From positions 3,968,001 to 4,032,000 of the forward strand of contig NZ_CP088022.1 of assembly GCF_013373795.3 (NCBI RefSeq): a stretch of DNA of 64,000 nt, read 5' to 3'. The DNA comes from Bradyrhizobium quebecense (GTDB lineage Bacteria; Pseudomonadota; Alphaproteobacteria; Rhizobiales; Xanthobacteraceae). The position numbers were made by a program, and so were the translations under genes. The notes beneath the pieces were generated by a model, which was not told the DNA's origin, ran no database searches, and saw only the letters and a list, made by a program, of their open reading frames with translations. This document shows, piece by piece, positions 16,954 through 28,202 of this stretch. Within the stretch, counting starts at the first letter, position 1. Every line of letters begins with the position of its first letter.

Positions 16954-18168
16954 ATGGCAAAAATCAAGGTATCCAACCCCGTCGTCGAGCTCGATGGCGA
17001 CGAGATGACCCGGATCATCTGGCAGTACATCAAGGACAAGCTGATCAACCCGTTCCTGGATGTCGAACTGCTCTATTTCGATCTGGGCATGGAATACCGC
17101 GATGAGACCAATGACCAGGTGACCATCGACGCCGCCGAAGCCATCAAGAAGGTCGGCGTCGGCGTCAAATGCGCCACCATCACCCCCGACGAGGCCCGGG
17201 TGAAGGAGTTCGGCCTGAAGCAGATGTGGAAGTCGCCGAACGGCACCATCCGCAACATCCTCGGCGGCGTGATCTTCCGCGAGCCGATCATCTGCAAGAA
17301 CGTGCCGCGCCTGGTTCCCGGCTGGACCAAGCCGATCATCATCGGCCGCCACGCCTATGGCGACCAGTACCGTGCCACCGACATCAAGTTCCCCGGCAAG
17401 GGCACGCTGTCGCTGAAGTTCGTCGGCGAGGACGGCACCGTGATCGAGCGGGAAGTGTTCAAGGCGCCGGGCGCCGGCGTCGCAATGGAGATGTACAATC
17501 TCGACGACTCCATCATCGATTTCGCCCGCGCCTCGCTGAACTACGGCCTGCTGCGCAACTACCCGGTCTACCTCTCGACCAAGAACACCATCCTCAAGGT
17601 CTATGACGGCCGCTTCAAGGACATCTTCCAGGACATCTACGACCGCGAGTTCAAGAAGGAATTCGAGGCCAAGGGCCTGACCTACGAGCACCGCCTGATC
17701 GACGACATGGTCGCCTCGGCGCTGAAATGGTCCGGCGGCTATGTCTGGGCCTGCAAGAACTATGACGGCGACGTGCAGTCCGACACCGTGGCCCAGGGCT
17801 ACGGCTCGCTCGGCCTGATGACCTCGGTGCTGCTCACCCCGGACGGCAAGACGGTGGAAGCCGAAGCCGCCCACGGCACCGTGACCCGCCACTACCGCGA
17901 GCACCAGAAGGGCAAGGAGACCTCGACCAACTCGATCGCGTCGATCTTTGCCTGGACCCGTGGCCTGGCCCACCGCGCCAAGCTCGACAACAACCCGGAA
18001 CTGGCGAAGTTCGCCACCACCCTGGAGAAGGTCTGCGTCGCGACCGTCGAAGAAGGCTACATGACCAAGGACCTCGCGCTCCTGGTCGGCGCCGACCAGC
18101 GCTGGCTCTCCACCACCGGCTTCCTCGACAAGGTCGCCGAGAATCTCGGAAAGGCGATGGCGGCCTAA
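16954..18168 (+). CDS. icd: NADP-dependent isocitrate dehydrogenase
   Basis: TCA-cycle enzyme that oxidatively decarboxylates isocitrate to 2-oxoglutarate, 404 residues. It is the homodimeric eukaryote-like type II form common in alphaproteobacteria, not the E. coli type. Visible features include [14 protein letters not shown] at the start, the isocitrate-binding KSPNGTIRN loop near residue 95, [12 protein letters not shown], and [20 protein letters not shown] with the metal-binding aspartates. The C-terminal [14 protein letters not shown] contains the adenine-site residues, with Arg-His favouring NADP. The upstream 190 bp contain repeat-derived hairpins; no promoter is obvious. Confidence 0.96.
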   Translation: MAKIKVSNPVVELDGDEMTRIIWQYIKDKLINPFLDVELLYFDLGMEYRDETNDQVTIDAAEAIKKVGVGVKCATITPDEARVKEFGLKQMWKSPNGTIRNILGGVIFREPIICKNVPRLVPGWTKPIIIGRHAYGDQYRATDIKFPGKGTLSLKFVGEDGTVIEREVFKAPGAGVAMEMYNLDDSIIDFARASLNYGLLRNYPVYLSTKNTILKVYDGRFKDIFQDIYDREFKKEFEAKGLTYEHRLIDDMVASALKWSGGYVWACKNYDGDVQSDTVAQGYGSLGLMTSVLLTPDGKTVEAEAAHGTVTRHYREHQKGKETSTNSIASIFAWTRGLAHRAKLDNNPELAKFATTLEKVCVATVEEGYMTKDLALLVGADQRWLSTTGFLDKVAENLGKAMAA

Positions 18169-18208
18169 TAACGGCTGCCTGTTGCCGAACACAGCAGCGA
18201 GCGTGACC

Positions 18209-18709
18209 ATGACCTTTCCCGGCCGGGTGACGCTCGCATCCTTGCTGCTGACCGGCTCGGCGGCACTCGCTGCCGATCCGCTGCCCGCCCCCGTTGCGGC
18301 GCCCGACGAGACCGCGGTCCTCACCGTCCACGCCGAGGGCGTGCAGGTCTATGAGTGCAAGCCGGTCATCGACGGCAAGCTCGCCTGGTCGTTCCGCGAA
18401 CCGGTCGCCACCCTGATCGCCGATGGCCGCACCGTCGGCCGGCACTATGCCGGACCGAACTGGGAGCATGTCGACGGCAGCGCCGTGACCGCCCGCACCG
18501 CCGGCAGCGCGCCCGGCGCAACGCCAGCGGACATTCCCTGGCTGAAGCTCGAGGTGATCTCCCACCGCGGCAACGGCCTGCTCTCCAGCGTCGCCACGGT
18601 GCAGCGGATCAACACCTCGGGCGGCGAACTCAGCGGCGCCTGCGACAAATCAGGCGCACTGAAGAGCGCGGCGTATTCGGCGGATTACGTGTTTCTGCGG
18701 AGAGACTAG
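18209..18709 (+). CDS. DUF3455 domain-containing exported protein
   Basis: 166 residues from the ATG at 18209; an earlier in-frame start at 18182 has no binding site. A signal peptide (FPGRVTLASLLLTGSAALAA) precedes a domain with the DUF3455 pattern: GVQVYECKPVIDGKLAWSFR, GRHYAGPNWEHVDGSAV, and a C-terminal GGELSGACDKSGALKSAAYS followed by YVFLRR. It is expected in the periplasm or outside the cell. Function is unknown. It starts 40 bp after icd on the same strand and may be read through from it. Confidence 0.8.
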   Translation: MTFPGRVTLASLLLTGSAALAADPLPAPVAAPDETAVLTVHAEGVQVYECKPVIDGKLAWSFREPVATLIADGRTVGRHYAGPNWEHVDGSAVTARTAGSAPGATPADIPWLKLEVISHRGNGLLSSVATVQRINTSGGELSGACDKSGALKSAAYSADYVFLRRD

Positions 18710-18810
18710 AGCGTTTTCGAGCGAAGTGGATACCGGTTCGCGTGAAGAAAACGCGTCAGAACAAGAATCTAGAGCTTCGGTTCTGATTCAATCAGAACCG
18801 AAATGCTCTA
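18707..18810. repeat. Dispersed intergenic repeat plus perfect 12-bp hairpin
   Basis: The first part (18707-18774) is the same sequence family, in opposite orientation, as 61634-61686: CGAGCGAAGTGGA, CCGGTTCG and AAGAAAACGCGTCA are shared as complements. The second part (18776-18802) is a perfect stem TTCGGTTCTGAT / ATCAGAACCGAA with a three-base loop. It sits between two convergent genes and could act as a two-way terminator. Confidence 0.7.
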
Positions 18811-20058
18811 ATCGCGGATGCCGCCGTCGGTCTCGCGCGGCGGCGCTTGTGCGAGTTCGCCGGCGGCAAGGTCGCCACCGGCCGCAAGCGGGTCGGCAAG
18901 CCGCGCCTCCGCCGTCTCCCTGACATGGGCGCCGAGCGCCGGGATCCGCTCGGTCAGGGCATGGAAGTCCTGCGCATCGAGCAGCAGCAGCTTGGTCTTC
19001 CGCGTCGCCGTCACCGTGCCGGAGCGGCTGGTCCGCCTGAGCAGCGCGATCTCGCCGAAGAACGAGCCGTCGGCAAGCCGCACGCGTTGGCTCGGCAGGT
19101 CGATCTCGACCTCGCCGGCGGTGATGAAATACATCGACGACGCCGGATCGCCGCGCCGCACCAGCACCTCGCCGGCCTCGATGGTCTGCGACCGCAGCAG
19201 GCGCATGATGTCGGCGATCTCGGCAGCGCCGAGATGTGAGAACAGCGGCACCCGCGCCAGCATGCCCCAGGTCACGACGAAGTCGCGGCGCCGGACCTCG
19301 TCGGCGAACGCGGTCGAGACGATCGCGACCGGCAGCGCGATCATCGCAAAACCGACCACGATCGCAACCACCGTGACCATCCGGCCGAGCACCGTCACCG
19401 GGACGACGTCGCCGTAACCGACGGTCCCGAGCGTCACGATCGCCCACCACATCGCCTGCGGCATGGTGCCGAACTTGTCCGGCTGCACCTTGTGCTCGAT
19501 GGCATAGAGCAGCGAGGCGAAAAGCAGCACCGCGCCGGTCAGGATCACGACGCAGCCGAACAGCGTGCGCCGCTCGGCATGCAGCGCCGCCAGCAGCGAG
19601 CGCATCGCGGTCGAATAGCGCACCAGCTTGAGGAACGGCAGCATGCCGAACAGCACCAGCGCGGTCTTGTCGCCGATCGCGAGCGCGATGGTCGACGGCA
19701 GGAAAGCAAGCAGGTCGATCACGCCGAGCGCCGAGCAGGCGTATTCCAGCCGCGCCTGCAGCGGCGTCATGTCGCGCAGCGAGCGGCCGACCACGCTCCA
19801 GAGCCGCGCGGCATATTCCAGCGCGAAGGCAGTCACCGCGGCGATCTCGATCGCCGTGAACAGCCACCAGAATTGGGCATCGATCTCCGGCACCGACGCC
19901 AGGATCGCTGCCAGCACATCGACGGTGATGATCGCGACGACGAGCCGGACAAATCGCGCGCCGACCGAATATGGCAGGTGGTCCTGCTCGAGCAGCTCGT
20001 AGAGACGCTCCCGCAGTCCGGGATCGCTGATCGTTGGCTTACCCGGAGCCGTCGCCAC
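18808..20058 (-). CDS. Cyclic nucleotide-gated potassium channel (MlotiK1-like)
   Basis: Six-helix voltage-sensor-like channel with a cytoplasmic nucleotide-binding domain, 416 residues, GTG start with GGAG upstream. Helices span about 40-235. The pore has the potassium selectivity filter TVGYGD near residue 211. The C-terminal cNMP-binding domain (about 290-400) has the phosphate-binding cassette FGEIALLRRTSRSGT, close to the FGEMALxxxxPRSAT of MlotiK1 but with Gly for Ala. It should conduct K+ in response to cAMP. The stop is 14 bp from the end of alaS on the same strand, so the channel could be transcribed upstream-to-downstream with alaS. Confidence 0.88.
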   Translation of the reverse strand: MATAPGKPTISDPGLRERLYELLEQDHLPYSVGARFVRLVVAIITVDVLAAILASVPEIDAQFWWLFTAIEIAAVTAFALEYAARLWSVVGRSLRDMTPLQARLEYACSALGVIDLLAFLPSTIALAIGDKTALVLFGMLPFLKLVRYSTAMRSLLAALHAERRTLFGCVVILTGAVLLFASLLYAIEHKVQPDKFGTMPQAMWWAIVTLGTVGYGDVVPVTVLGRMVTVVAIVVGFAMIALPVAIVSTAFADEVRRRDFVVTWGMLARVPLFSHLGAAEIADIMRLLRSQTIEAGEVLVRRGDPASSMYFITAGEVEIDLPSQRVRLADGSFFGEIALLRRTSRSGTVTATRKTKLLLLDAQDFHALTERIPALGAHVRETAEARLADPLAAGGDLAAGELAQAPPRETDGGIRD

Positions 20059-20072
20059 GATCAGCCTCTCCG

Positions 20073-22760
20073 TCAGGCGCCAGCCGATGCCTGTTGAGTC
20101 ATGGCTTGCTCGATCGCCGACAGCGCGGCGTCGGCCTTGGCACCGTCGGGCCCGCCGGCCTGCGCCATGTCGGGCCGGCCACCGCCACCCTTGCCGCCGA
20201 GCACCTCGGAGCCCTTGCGCACCAGCTCGACCGCGTTGAAGCGCGAGGTCAGGTCGGCGGTGACGCCGACCACGATGCCGGCCTTGCCGTCCTCGGTGAC
20301 GCCGACGATCGCGACCACGCCGGAGCCGATCTGCTTCTTGCCGTCGTCGACGAGGCTCTTCAGGTCCTTGGTCTCGACGCCTTCGACCGCGCGCGCGAGC
20401 AGCTTGACGTTGCCGACCTCGCGCACGCCGGAGGCGGCACCATTCGACGACGCTCCGCCGCCCATCGCGAGCTTCTTGCGGGCATCCGACAGGTCGCGCT
20501 CGAGCTTCTTGCGCTCCTCCATCAGGGCCGCGATGCGCGCCGGCACATCCTCGATCGTGGTGCGCAACTCGGCCGCCGCGGTCTTCGCCAGCGTCATGGT
20601 GTCGTTGGCGTGCTTGCGCGCATGATGTCCGGTCAGCGCCTCGATGCGGCGGACGCCGGACGCGACCGCGCTCTCGCTGGTCACCGAAATCAGGCCGATG
20701 TCGCCGGTGCGACGAACATGGGTGCCGCCGCAGAGCTCGACCGACCAGCCAAGCGCGTTCTGGCCGTGCTCGCGGGCGCTCTTGCCCATCGAGACGACGC
20801 GAACCTCGTCGCCATACTTCTCGCCGAACAGTGCGCGCGCACCGGCCTCGCGGGCGTCGTCGACACCCATGACGCGGGTCGTCACCTCGTCATTCTCCAG
20901 CACGACATCGTTGGCGATGTCCTCGACCCGGGCGAGCTCTTCCGGCGTAATCGGCTTCGGATGCACGAAATCGAAGCGCAGGCGATCGGGCGCGACCAGC
21001 GAGCCGCGTTGCGCGATGTGATCGCCGAGCACCTGGCGCAGCGCCTCGTGCAGCAGATGCGTCGCCGAGTGGTTGGCGCGGATCGACGAACGCCTGGCGT
21101 GGTCGACCTCGAGCTGCAGGGCGGTGCCGACGTTCAGGGTGCCCTGCTCCACCGTGCCGACATGCACGAACAGGTCGCCGGCCTTCTTCTGCATATCGGT
21201 GATGCGGAATTTGACCCCCTCGCCGGTCAGGATGCCGACATCGCCGACCTGACCACCGGACTCGGCATAGAACGGCGTCTGGTTCAGCACGATCGCGCCG
21301 CTCTCGCCGGCCTTGAGGCCGTCGACCTCGGCGCCGTCCTTGACCAGTGCCGTCACCACGCCTTCCGCACTCTCGGTCTCATAGCCGAGGAATTCGGTTG
21401 CGCCGAGCTTCTCGCGCAGCGGGAACCAGATGGTCTCGGTAGCCGCCTCGCCGGAGCCTGCCCAGGAGGCGCGCGCCTTCTCGCGCTGGCGGTTCATCGC
21501 ATCGGTGAACGATGCCTGGTCGACGCTGATGCCGCGCGACTTCAGCGCGTCCTGCGTCAGGTCCAGCGGGAATCCGTAGGTGTCGTACAGCGTGAACGCG
21601 GTGTCGCCGTCGAACATGTCGCCCTTCTTGAGGCCGGCGCTTTTCTCATCGAGGATCGAGAGGCCGCGCACCAGCGTCTTGCGGAAGCGCGTCTCTTCCA
21701 GCTGCAGCGTCTCCTCGATCAGCTTCTCCGCGCGCACCAGGTCCGGATAGGCCTGGCCCATCTCGCGGACCAGCGCCCAGACCAGGCGATGCATCAGCGG
21801 CTCGCTCGCGCCGAGCAGCTGCGCGTGGCGCATTGCGCGGCGCATGATCCGGCGCAGCACATAGCCGCGGCCCTCGTTCGACGGCAGCACGCCGTCGGCA
21901 ATCAGGAACGCCGAGGAGCGCAGATGGTCAGCGATCACCCGGTACGACGCCACGTTCTGCGGGTTCGGCCCATGGCCGAGGGCCGATGCAGCCGCATCGA
22001 TCAGGTGGCGGAACAGATCGGTCTCGAACACGCTCTCGACGCCCTGCAGGATGCAGGCCATGCGCTCCAGCCCCATGCCGGTGTCGATCGAGGGACGCGG
22101 CAGCGCCACGCGCTCCTCCTTCGTCACCTGCTCGTATTGCATGAACACTAGGTTCCAGAATTCGAGGAAGCGATCACCGTCCTCTTCCGGGCTTCCCGGA
22201 GGTCCGCCCCAGATATGCTCGCCGCGATCGATGAAGATTTCGGAGCACGGACCGCACGGGCCGGTATCGCCCATCGCCCAGAAATTGTCCGAGGTCGCGA
22301 TGCGGATGATGCGATCGTCGGAGAAGCCCGCGATCTTCTTCCAGTAGCCGGCCGCCTCGTCGTCGGTGTGGTAGATGGTGACGAGCAGCTTGTCCTTTTT
22401 CAGCCCGAAATCCTTGGTGATCAGATTCCAGGCGAGCTCGATCGCGCGCTCCTTGAAGTAGTCGCCGAACGAGAAGTTGCCGAGCATCTCGAAGAAGGTG
22501 AGATGGCGCGCGGTGTAGCCGACATTGTCGAGGTCGTTATGCTTGCCGCCGGCGCGGACGCACTTCTGCGACGTCGTGGCACGCTGATAGCCGCGCTTCT
22601 CGACGCCGGTGAAGACGTTCTTGAACTGCACCATGCCGGCATTGGTGAACATCAGGGTCGGGTCGTTGCGCGGAACCAGCGGCGACGATGCCACGATCTC
22701 GTGGCCGTTCTCCTTGAAGAAGTTCAGAAATGTCGACCTGATGTCGTTGACGCTGCTCAT
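20073..22760 (-). CDS. alaS: Alanyl-tRNA synthetase
   Basis: Class II synthetase that charges tRNA-Ala, 895 residues from the ATG at 22760 ([12 protein letters not shown] is the usual start; upstream in-frame ATGs are unlikely). Aminoacylation domain: [32 protein letters not shown] and [16 protein letters not shown]. The editing domain has the zinc-type motifs [12 protein letters not shown] and CGGTHV. The C-Ala domain ends with [16 protein letters not shown]. It is followed on the same strand by the channel gene. Confidence 0.97.
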   Translation of the reverse strand: MSSVNDIRSTFLNFFKENGHEIVASSPLVPRNDPTLMFTNAGMVQFKNVFTGVEKRGYQRATTSQKCVRAGGKHNDLDNVGYTARHLTFFEMLGNFSFGDYFKERAIELAWNLITKDFGLKKDKLLVTIYHTDDEAAGYWKKIAGFSDDRIIRIATSDNFWAMGDTGPCGPCSEIFIDRGEHIWGGPPGSPEEDGDRFLEFWNLVFMQYEQVTKEERVALPRPSIDTGMGLERMACILQGVESVFETDLFRHLIDAAASALGHGPNPQNVASYRVIADHLRSSAFLIADGVLPSNEGRGYVLRRIMRRAMRHAQLLGASEPLMHRLVWALVREMGQAYPDLVRAEKLIEETLQLEETRFRKTLVRGLSILDEKSAGLKKGDMFDGDTAFTLYDTYGFPLDLTQDALKSRGISVDQASFTDAMNRQREKARASWAGSGEAATETIWFPLREKLGATEFLGYETESAEGVVTALVKDGAEVDGLKAGESGAIVLNQTPFYAESGGQVGDVGILTGEGVKFRITDMQKKAGDLFVHVGTVEQGTLNVGTALQLEVDHARRSSIRANHSATHLLHEALRQVLGDHIAQRGSLVAPDRLRFDFVHPKPITPEELARVEDIANDVVLENDEVTTRVMGVDDAREAGARALFGEKYGDEVRVVSMGKSAREHGQNALGWSVELCGGTHVRRTGDIGLISVTSESAVASGVRRIEALTGHHARKHANDTMTLAKTAAAELRTTIEDVPARIAALMEERKKLERDLSDARKKLAMGGGASSNGAASGVREVGNVKLLARAVEGVETKDLKSLVDDGKKQIGSGVVAIVGVTEDGKAGIVVGVTADLTSRFNAVELVRKGSEVLGGKGGGGRPDMAQAGGPDGAKADAALSAIEQAMTQQASAGA

Positions 22761-22921
22761 GTTCATCCAATCGGAAAAAGGGGCCGGCCAGCCGCAAAAA
22801 GGCGTCATTTTCCGGCCGAACGCTTTTAGACATTGCCAGCTGCGGTGTCCAGAAACTGTGCAGGCGGATCATGGGCTTGCCGCGGCAGCACAAAGCCCAT
22901 TGGATAGCCGCGAGAGCTGCG

Positions 22922-22950
22922 TTGACAGTCTTGGTGGCGCCGTGTTTTCT
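22922..22950 (+). promoter_or_regulatory. Possible promoter of the gcv operon
   Basis: TTGACA at 22922-22927 is a perfect -35 box; a weak -10 candidate (TTTTCT) follows after 17 bp. It lies 20-25 bp before the glycine riboswitch and would give a transcript that begins near its first aptamer. The -10 match is poor. Confidence 0.45.
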
Positions 22951-22971
22951 ACCTACCTGTTATTAGTCACG

Positions 22972-23131
22972 TCGGGAGAGACCGGCCTTACCGCCGGCGC
23001 CGAAGGAGCAACCGCCCCGGAAACTCTCAGGCAAAAGGACCGCGTGACGTCTAACATCTGGAAAGAGGCGCTGGGGTTCTCCCCGATGCGTCCGCCGACG
23101 GGATAATACTCTCAGGCACAGCGACAGATGG
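22972..23131 (+). ncRNA. Tandem glycine riboswitch upstream of gcvT
   Basis: Two consecutive glycine aptamers. The first begins GGGAGAGACC, contains GCCGAAGGAGCAA and ends ACTCTCAGGCAAAAGGAC. The second begins GGAAAGAGGC, contains GCCGACGGGA and ends ACTCTCAGGCACAGCGACAG. The repeated ACTCTCAGGCA core and the GCCGA(A/C)GG(A/G) element are diagnostic. In this family binding of glycine turns on the glycine cleavage system, here gcvT-gcvH-gcvP directly downstream. Whether the switch acts on translation or transcription is not clear; no obvious terminator lies between the second aptamer and the gcvT start. Confidence 0.95.
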
Positions 23132-23192
23132 GGCTTTCTGCAGGTTTCTCAAGGGGAAATAGGTCCCCGGCGGGAACCGCGAGGGCCCTGTG

Positions 23193-24338
23193 ATGCTTGC
23201 GCGCGAAACTTCCCCGCTGAAACAGACCCCGCTGCACGCGCTGCATCTGGCGCGCGGAGCCAAGATGGTGCCGTTCGCCGGCTACGACATGCCGGTGCAA
23301 TACACCGCCGGCGTGCTGAAAGAGCACCTGCACACCCGCAAGGAAGCCGGCCTGTTCGACGTGTCCCACATGGGCCAGCTCGTGCTGAGGGCGAAGTCGG
23401 GCAAGGTCGCGGACGCCGCGCTCGCGCTCGAAAAGCTGGTGCCGCAGGACATCGTCGGCATCGCGCCGGGACGGCAGCGCTACGCGCAATTCACCAACAA
23501 TGACGGCGGCCTGCTCGACGACCTGATGGTCGCGAATTTCGGCGATCACCTGTTCCTGGTGGTCAACGCCGCTTGCAAGGCCGAGGACGAGGCGCATCTG
23601 CGCGCGCATCTCTCCGAAGCTTGCGAAATCGTGTCGCTGGCCGACCGCGCGCTGATCGCGCTGCAGGGGCCGAAAGCAGAATCGGCGCTGGCGAAACTTT
23701 GTGCAGATGTCAGTTCGATGAAATTCATGGACGCCGGTCCGCGCCGCGTCGGCGATATCGACTGCTTCGTCTCGCGCTCCGGCTATACCGGCGAGGACGG
23801 TTTTGAGATTTCCGTGCCCGCAGACAAGGCGGAGGCCTTGGTCACCGCATTGCTGGACAATCCCGATGTACTTCCGATCGGGCTCGGCGCGCGCGACAGC
23901 CTGCGGCTCGAGGCCGGGCTCTGCCTCTATGGTCATGACATCGACACCACGACGACGCCGGTCGAAGGCGCGCTGGAGTGGTCGGTGCAGAAGGTCCGCC
24001 GCAGCGGCGGCGCCCGAGCCGGCGGTTTTCCGGGTGCCGACAAGATTCTCGCGCAATTCGCCGACGGCGCCGCTCGCCGCCGCGTCGGCCTGAAGCCCGA
24101 CGGCCGCGCACCGGTGCGCGAAGGCGCCGGCCTGTTCGCCGATCCGACCTCGACCGAGCCAATCGGCAAGGTGACCTCGGGCGGCTTCGGCCCGAGCCTC
24201 AATGCGCCGGTTGCGATGGGCTACCTGCCGACATCCCTTTCCGCGCTCGACACCACGGTTTTCGCCGAAGTGCGCGGCCAACGGCTGCCGCTCAAGGTCG
24301 CAGCCACGCCCTTCGTTCCCAATACCTACAAACGCTAA
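23193..24338 (+). CDS. gcvT: Glycine cleavage system T protein (aminomethyltransferase)
   Basis: Transfers the methylene group from the lipoyl-bound aminomethyl intermediate to tetrahydrofolate, releasing ammonia; 381 residues from the ATG at 23193 (a GTG directly before it is also possible). Key features: [16 protein letters not shown] at the N-terminus, [32 protein letters not shown] and [18 protein letters not shown], which carries the folate-binding Arg and Asp. First gene of the gcv operon, controlled by the riboswitch 60 bp upstream. Confidence 0.97.
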   Translation: MLARETSPLKQTPLHALHLARGAKMVPFAGYDMPVQYTAGVLKEHLHTRKEAGLFDVSHMGQLVLRAKSGKVADAALALEKLVPQDIVGIAPGRQRYAQFTNNDGGLLDDLMVANFGDHLFLVVNAACKAEDEAHLRAHLSEACEIVSLADRALIALQGPKAESALAKLCADVSSMKFMDAGPRRVGDIDCFVSRSGYTGEDGFEISVPADKAEALVTALLDNPDVLPIGLGARDSLRLEAGLCLYGHDIDTTTTPVEGALEWSVQKVRRSGGARAGGFPGADKILAQFADGAARRRVGLKPDGRAPVREGAGLFADPTSTEPIGKVTSGGFGPSLNAPVAMGYLPTSLSALDTTVFAEVRGQRLPLKVAATPFVPNTYKR

Positions 24339-24358
24339 ACGCCAAAGGATCGATCACC

Positions 24359-24724
24359 ATGACGACGCTGTACACGTCCGACCACGAATGGCTCCGCATC
24401 GAGGGCGACGTCGCCACGATCGGGATCACCGACTACGCGCAGTCGCAGCTCGGCGACGTCGTATTCGTCGAACTGCCCAAGGTCGGCCGCAGCCTGAAGA
24501 AAGCCGAGGCCGCAGCGGTCGTCGAATCCGTCAAGGCCGCCTCCGACGTCTACGCGCCGATCACCGGCGAAGTGATCGAGGTCAACGAGGCGCTCGCGGC
24601 CGAGCCCGCCCTGGTCAATTCGGATGCCGGCGGCAAGGCCTGGTTCTTCAAGCTGAAGATTGCCGACAGGGGCGAACTCGGCGGCCTGATGGACGAGGCC
24701 GCCTACGCCGCACACACCGCCTGA
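24359..24724 (+). CDS. gcvH: Glycine cleavage system H protein (lipoyl carrier)
   Basis: Shuttles the aminomethyl group between P, T and L proteins on a lipoyl arm; 121 residues, of typical length. The lipoylated lysine is K59 in [10 protein letters not shown], and the [20 protein letters not shown] opening is canonical. It lies 20 bp after gcvT and 22 bp before gcvP. The lipoamide dehydrogenase L protein is not in the window. Confidence 0.97.
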   Translation: MTTLYTSDHEWLRIEGDVATIGITDYAQSQLGDVVFVELPKVGRSLKKAEAAAVVESVKAASDVYAPITGEVIEVNEALAAEPALVNSDAGGKAWFFKLKIADRGELGGLMDEAAYAAHTA

Positions 24725-24746
24725 GGATCAGTTTAAGGATCAAGCC

Positions 24747-27620
24747 ATGAACGCGCCCTTCAAGCCGATCAACGAAGCCGCCACCGATTTCGTCCGCCGC
24801 CACATCGGACCGTCACCGCGCGACATCAACGCGATGCTGGAAACGGTCGGCGCCGCGAGCCTGCAGGCGCTGATGAATGAGACGCTGCCGGCATCGATCC
24901 TTCAGAAGGCGCCGCTCGATCTGGGCCGGGCGCTGAGCGAGACCGAGGCGCTCGCGCATATGAGCGAGCTCGCCGCGCAGAACCAGACCTTCACCTCGCT
25001 GATCGGCCAGGGCTATTCCGGCACCATCCTGCCCGCGGTGATCCAGCGCAATATCCTGGAGAACCCGGCCTGGTACACCGCCTATACGCCGTATCAGCCG
25101 GAGATCAGCCAGGGGCGGCTCGAAGCCCTGTTCAATTTCCAGACCATGATCTGTGACCTCACCGGGCTCGACGTCGCCAACGCCTCGCTGCTCGACGAGG
25201 CGACCGCGGCCGCCGAAGCGATGGCGCTCGCCGAGCGCCACTCGCAGGTCAAGGCAAAGGTGTTCTTCGTCGACAAGGAGGTGCATCCGCAGACGCTGGC
25301 GGTGATGCGCACGCGCGCCGCGCCACTCGGCTGGGCGCTGGTGGTCGGCGATCCCCTGACCGAGCTCGACAAGGCCGACGTGCTCGGCGCGCTGCTGCAA
25401 TATCCCGGCACGACAGGCGCGGTGCGCGACCTCCGGCCGGCGATCGCATCGCTGCACGCCAAGGGTGCGCTTGCGATCGTGGCCGCGGACCTGCTGTCGC
25501 TGGCTTTGCTGACCTCGCCCGGTGAGCTCGGCGCCGACATTGCCATCGGTTCGGCGCAGCGGTTCGGCGTGCCGATGGGTTATGGCGGACCGCACGCCGC
25601 CTACATGGCCGTGCGTGACACGCTGAAGCGCTCGCTGCCCGGCCGCATCGTTGGCCTCTCGGTGGATTCGCGCGGTGCACCGGCCTATCGGCTGGCGCTG
25701 CAGACCCGCGAGCAGCATATCCGCCGAGAGAAGGCGACCTCCAACATCTGTACTGCGCAGGTGCTGCTCGCCGTGATCGCTTCGATGTATGCGGTGTATC
25801 ACGACCCGGAAGGCCTGACGCATATCGCGCGCAGCGTGCATCGCCGCGCCACCGTGCTCGCCGCAGGCCTGCGCAAGCTCGGCTTTGCGCCGACCAGCGA
25901 GGCATTCTTCGACACTGTGACGGTCGAGGTCGGCGCGAAGCAGATCGAGATCGTCTCCCGCGCGCTCGCGGAGCGGATCAATCTGCGTATCGGTGCGACC
26001 ACGCTCGGCATCGCGCTCGACGAGACCACGACGCCGGAGACCGTCGAGGCGGTGTGGCGCGTGTTCGGCGGCAAGCTCAGCTTCGCCGAGATCGAGGCGG
26101 CCGCGCGCGAGGCGCTGCCGAAGGAGCTGCGGCGCACCAGCGCCTTCCTCACCCACCCGGTGTTCAACACCCACCGCTCGGAGACCGAGCTGCTGCGCTA
26201 CATGCGCAAGCTCAGCGATCGCGACCTCGCGCTCGACCGTGCGATGATCCCGCTCGGCTCCTGCACGATGAAGCTCAACGCCACCACCGAGATGATCCCG
26301 CTGACCTGGCCGGCGTTCGGCAACCTGCATCCGTTCGCGCCTGCGGATCAGGCCAAGGGCTATCACGCGCTGTTCAAGCGGCTGGAGCAGTGGCTGTGCG
26401 ACATCACCGGCTATGACGCGATCTCGCTGCAGCCGAACTCCGGTGCGCAGGGCGAATATGCCGGGCTGCTGGCGATCCGTGGCTATCACCTCGCGCGCGG
26501 CGAGCCGCACCGCAAGGTGTGCCTGATCCCCTCCTCCGCGCACGGCACCAATCCGGCCTCGGCCGCGATGGTCGGCATGGACGTCGTGGTTGTCGCGTGC
26601 GATGCGCGCGGCGATGTCGACGTCAATGATCTCCGCGCCAAGGCGGAGAAGCATTCGGCCAATCTCGCCGCCGTCATGATCACCTATCCGTCGACCCACG
26701 GCGTGTTCGAGGAGCATATCAGCGATATCTGCGACATCGTGCATGCGCATGGCGGCCAGGTCTATCTCGACGGCGCCAACATGAACGCGCAGGTCGGGCT
26801 GTCGCGGCCCGGCGATTACGGTGCCGATGTCAGCCATCTCAATCTGCACAAGACCTTCTGCATCCCGCATGGTGGCGGCGGCCCCGGCATGGGCCCGATC
26901 GGCGTGAAGGCGCATCTTGCGGCCTATCTCCCGGGTCATCCCGCAACCGACGGTACGACGGCGCACGCGATCGGCCCGGTGTCGGCCGCGCCGTTCGGCT
27001 CGGCGTCGATCCTGACCATCTCCTACATCTACATCCTGATGATGGGCGGCGAAGGCCTCACGCGCGCGACCGAGGTTGCGATCCTCAACGCGAACTACAT
27101 CGCCGCACGGCTGCAGCCGCACTTCCCGGTGCTGTACCGCAACGAGCGCGGCCGCGTCGCGCATGAGTGCATCGTCGACCCGCGGGCGCTGAAGACGACC
27201 AGCGGCGTCACCGTGGACGACATCGCCAAGCGGCTGATCGACTACGGCTTCCACGCGCCGACCATGAGCTTCCCGGTGGCGGGCACGCTGATGATCGAGC
27301 CGACGGAATCGGAATCGAAGTTCGAGATCGACCGCTTCTGCGACGCGATGATCGCGATCCGGGGCGAGATCGCGGAAATCGAGAAGGGCCGCTGGAAGGT
27401 CGAGGCGTCGCCGCTGCGCCACGCACCGCACACCGTCCACGACATCGCCGACGACGCCTGGAACCGGGCCTACGCCCGCGCCGAGGGTTGCTTCCCGGCC
27501 GGCGTGTCGCGGTCCGACAAATACTGGAGCCCGGTCGGCCGCGTCGACAATGTCTACGGCGACCGCAATCTGGTGTGCTCGTGCCCGCCGATCGAGGACT
27601 ACGCGCAGGCGGCGGAGTAA
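24747..27620 (+). CDS. gcvP: Glycine dehydrogenase (decarboxylating), P protein
   Basis: PLP enzyme that decarboxylates glycine and loads the aminomethyl group onto GcvH; 957 residues, the full-length fused (P1+P2) form. The N-terminal half has [17 protein letters not shown] and [20 protein letters not shown]. The C-terminal half has the PLP lysine in [17 protein letters not shown], and [12 protein letters not shown]. Last gene of the operon. A long open frame on the opposite strand (24813-27440) is a GC-bias shadow. Confidence 0.97.
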   Translation: MNAPFKPINEAATDFVRRHIGPSPRDINAMLETVGAASLQALMNETLPASILQKAPLDLGRALSETEALAHMSELAAQNQTFTSLIGQGYSGTILPAVIQRNILENPAWYTAYTPYQPEISQGRLEALFNFQTMICDLTGLDVANASLLDEATAAAEAMALAERHSQVKAKVFFVDKEVHPQTLAVMRTRAAPLGWALVVGDPLTELDKADVLGALLQYPGTTGAVRDLRPAIASLHAKGALAIVAADLLSLALLTSPGELGADIAIGSAQRFGVPMGYGGPHAAYMAVRDTLKRSLPGRIVGLSVDSRGAPAYRLALQTREQHIRREKATSNICTAQVLLAVIASMYAVYHDPEGLTHIARSVHRRATVLAAGLRKLGFAPTSEAFFDTVTVEVGAKQIEIVSRALAERINLRIGATTLGIALDETTTPETVEAVWRVFGGKLSFAEIEAAAREALPKELRRTSAFLTHPVFNTHRSETELLRYMRKLSDRDLALDRAMIPLGSCTMKLNATTEMIPLTWPAFGNLHPFAPADQAKGYHALFKRLEQWLCDITGYDAISLQPNSGAQGEYAGLLAIRGYHLARGEPHRKVCLIPSSAHGTNPASAAMVGMDVVVVACDARGDVDVNDLRAKAEKHSANLAAVMITYPSTHGVFEEHISDICDIVHAHGGQVYLDGANMNAQVGLSRPGDYGADVSHLNLHKTFCIPHGGGGPGMGPIGVKAHLAAYLPGHPATDGTTAHAIGPVSAAPFGSASILTISYIYILMMGGEGLTRATEVAILNANYIAARLQPHFPVLYRNERGRVAHECIVDPRALKTTSGVTVDDIAKRLIDYGFHAPTMSFPVAGTLMIEPTESESKFEIDRFCDAMIAIRGEIAEIEKGRWKVEASPLRHAPHTVHDIADDAWNRAYARAEGCFPAGVSRSDKYWSPVGRVDNVYGDRNLVCSCPPIEDYAQAAE

Positions 27621-27632
27621 CGGGCCATGTTG

Positions 27633-27665
27633 CAGGATGGGTAGAGCGCAGCGAAACCCATCCTA
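27633..27665. repeat. Short palindromic intergenic repeat, family 2
   Basis: AGGATGGGT and ACCCATCCT flank AGAGCGCAGCGA. This hairpin unit is of a type I recognise as common in Bradyrhizobium and Rhodopseudomonas intergenic regions. It lies 13 bp after gcvP and may protect or end the gcv transcript. Confidence 0.7.
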
Positions 27666-27737
27666 CGGTCCGGCAATCATAAGGCCCGACGAGACCGCGG
27701 GCGAACGACGGCGAGCAATACCGCCGCAGGAGGAAAC

Positions 27738-28169
27738 ATGCGCGAGGAATTCTGGTTTCATTTCCCGTTTCGCGTCCGCTATTCCGAAGTCGACGCGCAG
27801 GCCGTGGTGTTCAACGCGCACTACCTGACCTACTTCGACACCGCGATAACAGAATATTTTCGCGCGCTCGGCTACGACTATCTCGGCGAGGTCGCGCGGA
27901 CTGGCATCGATTTTCACACCGTGAAATCGGTGGTCGAGTACAAGGCGCCGATCCGGTTCGACGAGGACATCGATGTCTGCGTACGGGTCGCGAAGATCGG
28001 CCGTTCCTCGATCGTGCTTACGCTCGCGATCTTCGCCAAGGGCTCCGACGACCTGCGCGCCACCGGCGAGATCATCTGGGTCGCCACCGATCAGAAGTCC
28101 CACCAATCGGTCGCGGTGACGGAAGACCTGCGTGCGCTGATTGCGAGCCGGGAAACGGCGCTGGCGTAA
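27738..28169 (+). CDS. Hotdog-fold acyl-CoA thioesterase (4-hydroxybenzoyl-CoA thioesterase/YbgC type)
   Basis: Hydrolyses an acyl-CoA thioester, 143 residues. The opening VRYSEVDAQAVVFNAHYLTY has the Asp of the 4HBT family (YxxxDxxxxVxxxxY), the catalytic acid. GGAGG precedes the ATG. No neighbour hints at the substrate, and no signal peptide or membrane helix is seen. It is separated from gcvP by a repeat and is probably an independent unit. Confidence 0.85.
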   Translation: MREEFWFHFPFRVRYSEVDAQAVVFNAHYLTYFDTAITEYFRALGYDYLGEVARTGIDFHTVKSVVEYKAPIRFDEDIDVCVRVAKIGRSSIVLTLAIFAKGSDDLRATGEIIWVATDQKSHQSVAVTEDLRALIASRETALA

Positions 28170-28202
28170 CACGCCGCCTGCCGGCGTCAGGCGGATCAAG
28201 CC

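Noticed and set aside
20034..22151. 705-codon plus-strand frame
   Set aside because: Antisense to alaS and the end of the channel gene; no conserved motif and no ribosome binding site.
24813..27440. 875-codon open frame on the minus strand
   Set aside because: Exactly antisense to gcvP, composed of Arg/Asp/His-rich GC-bias sequence with no motif; gcvP on the other strand is certain.
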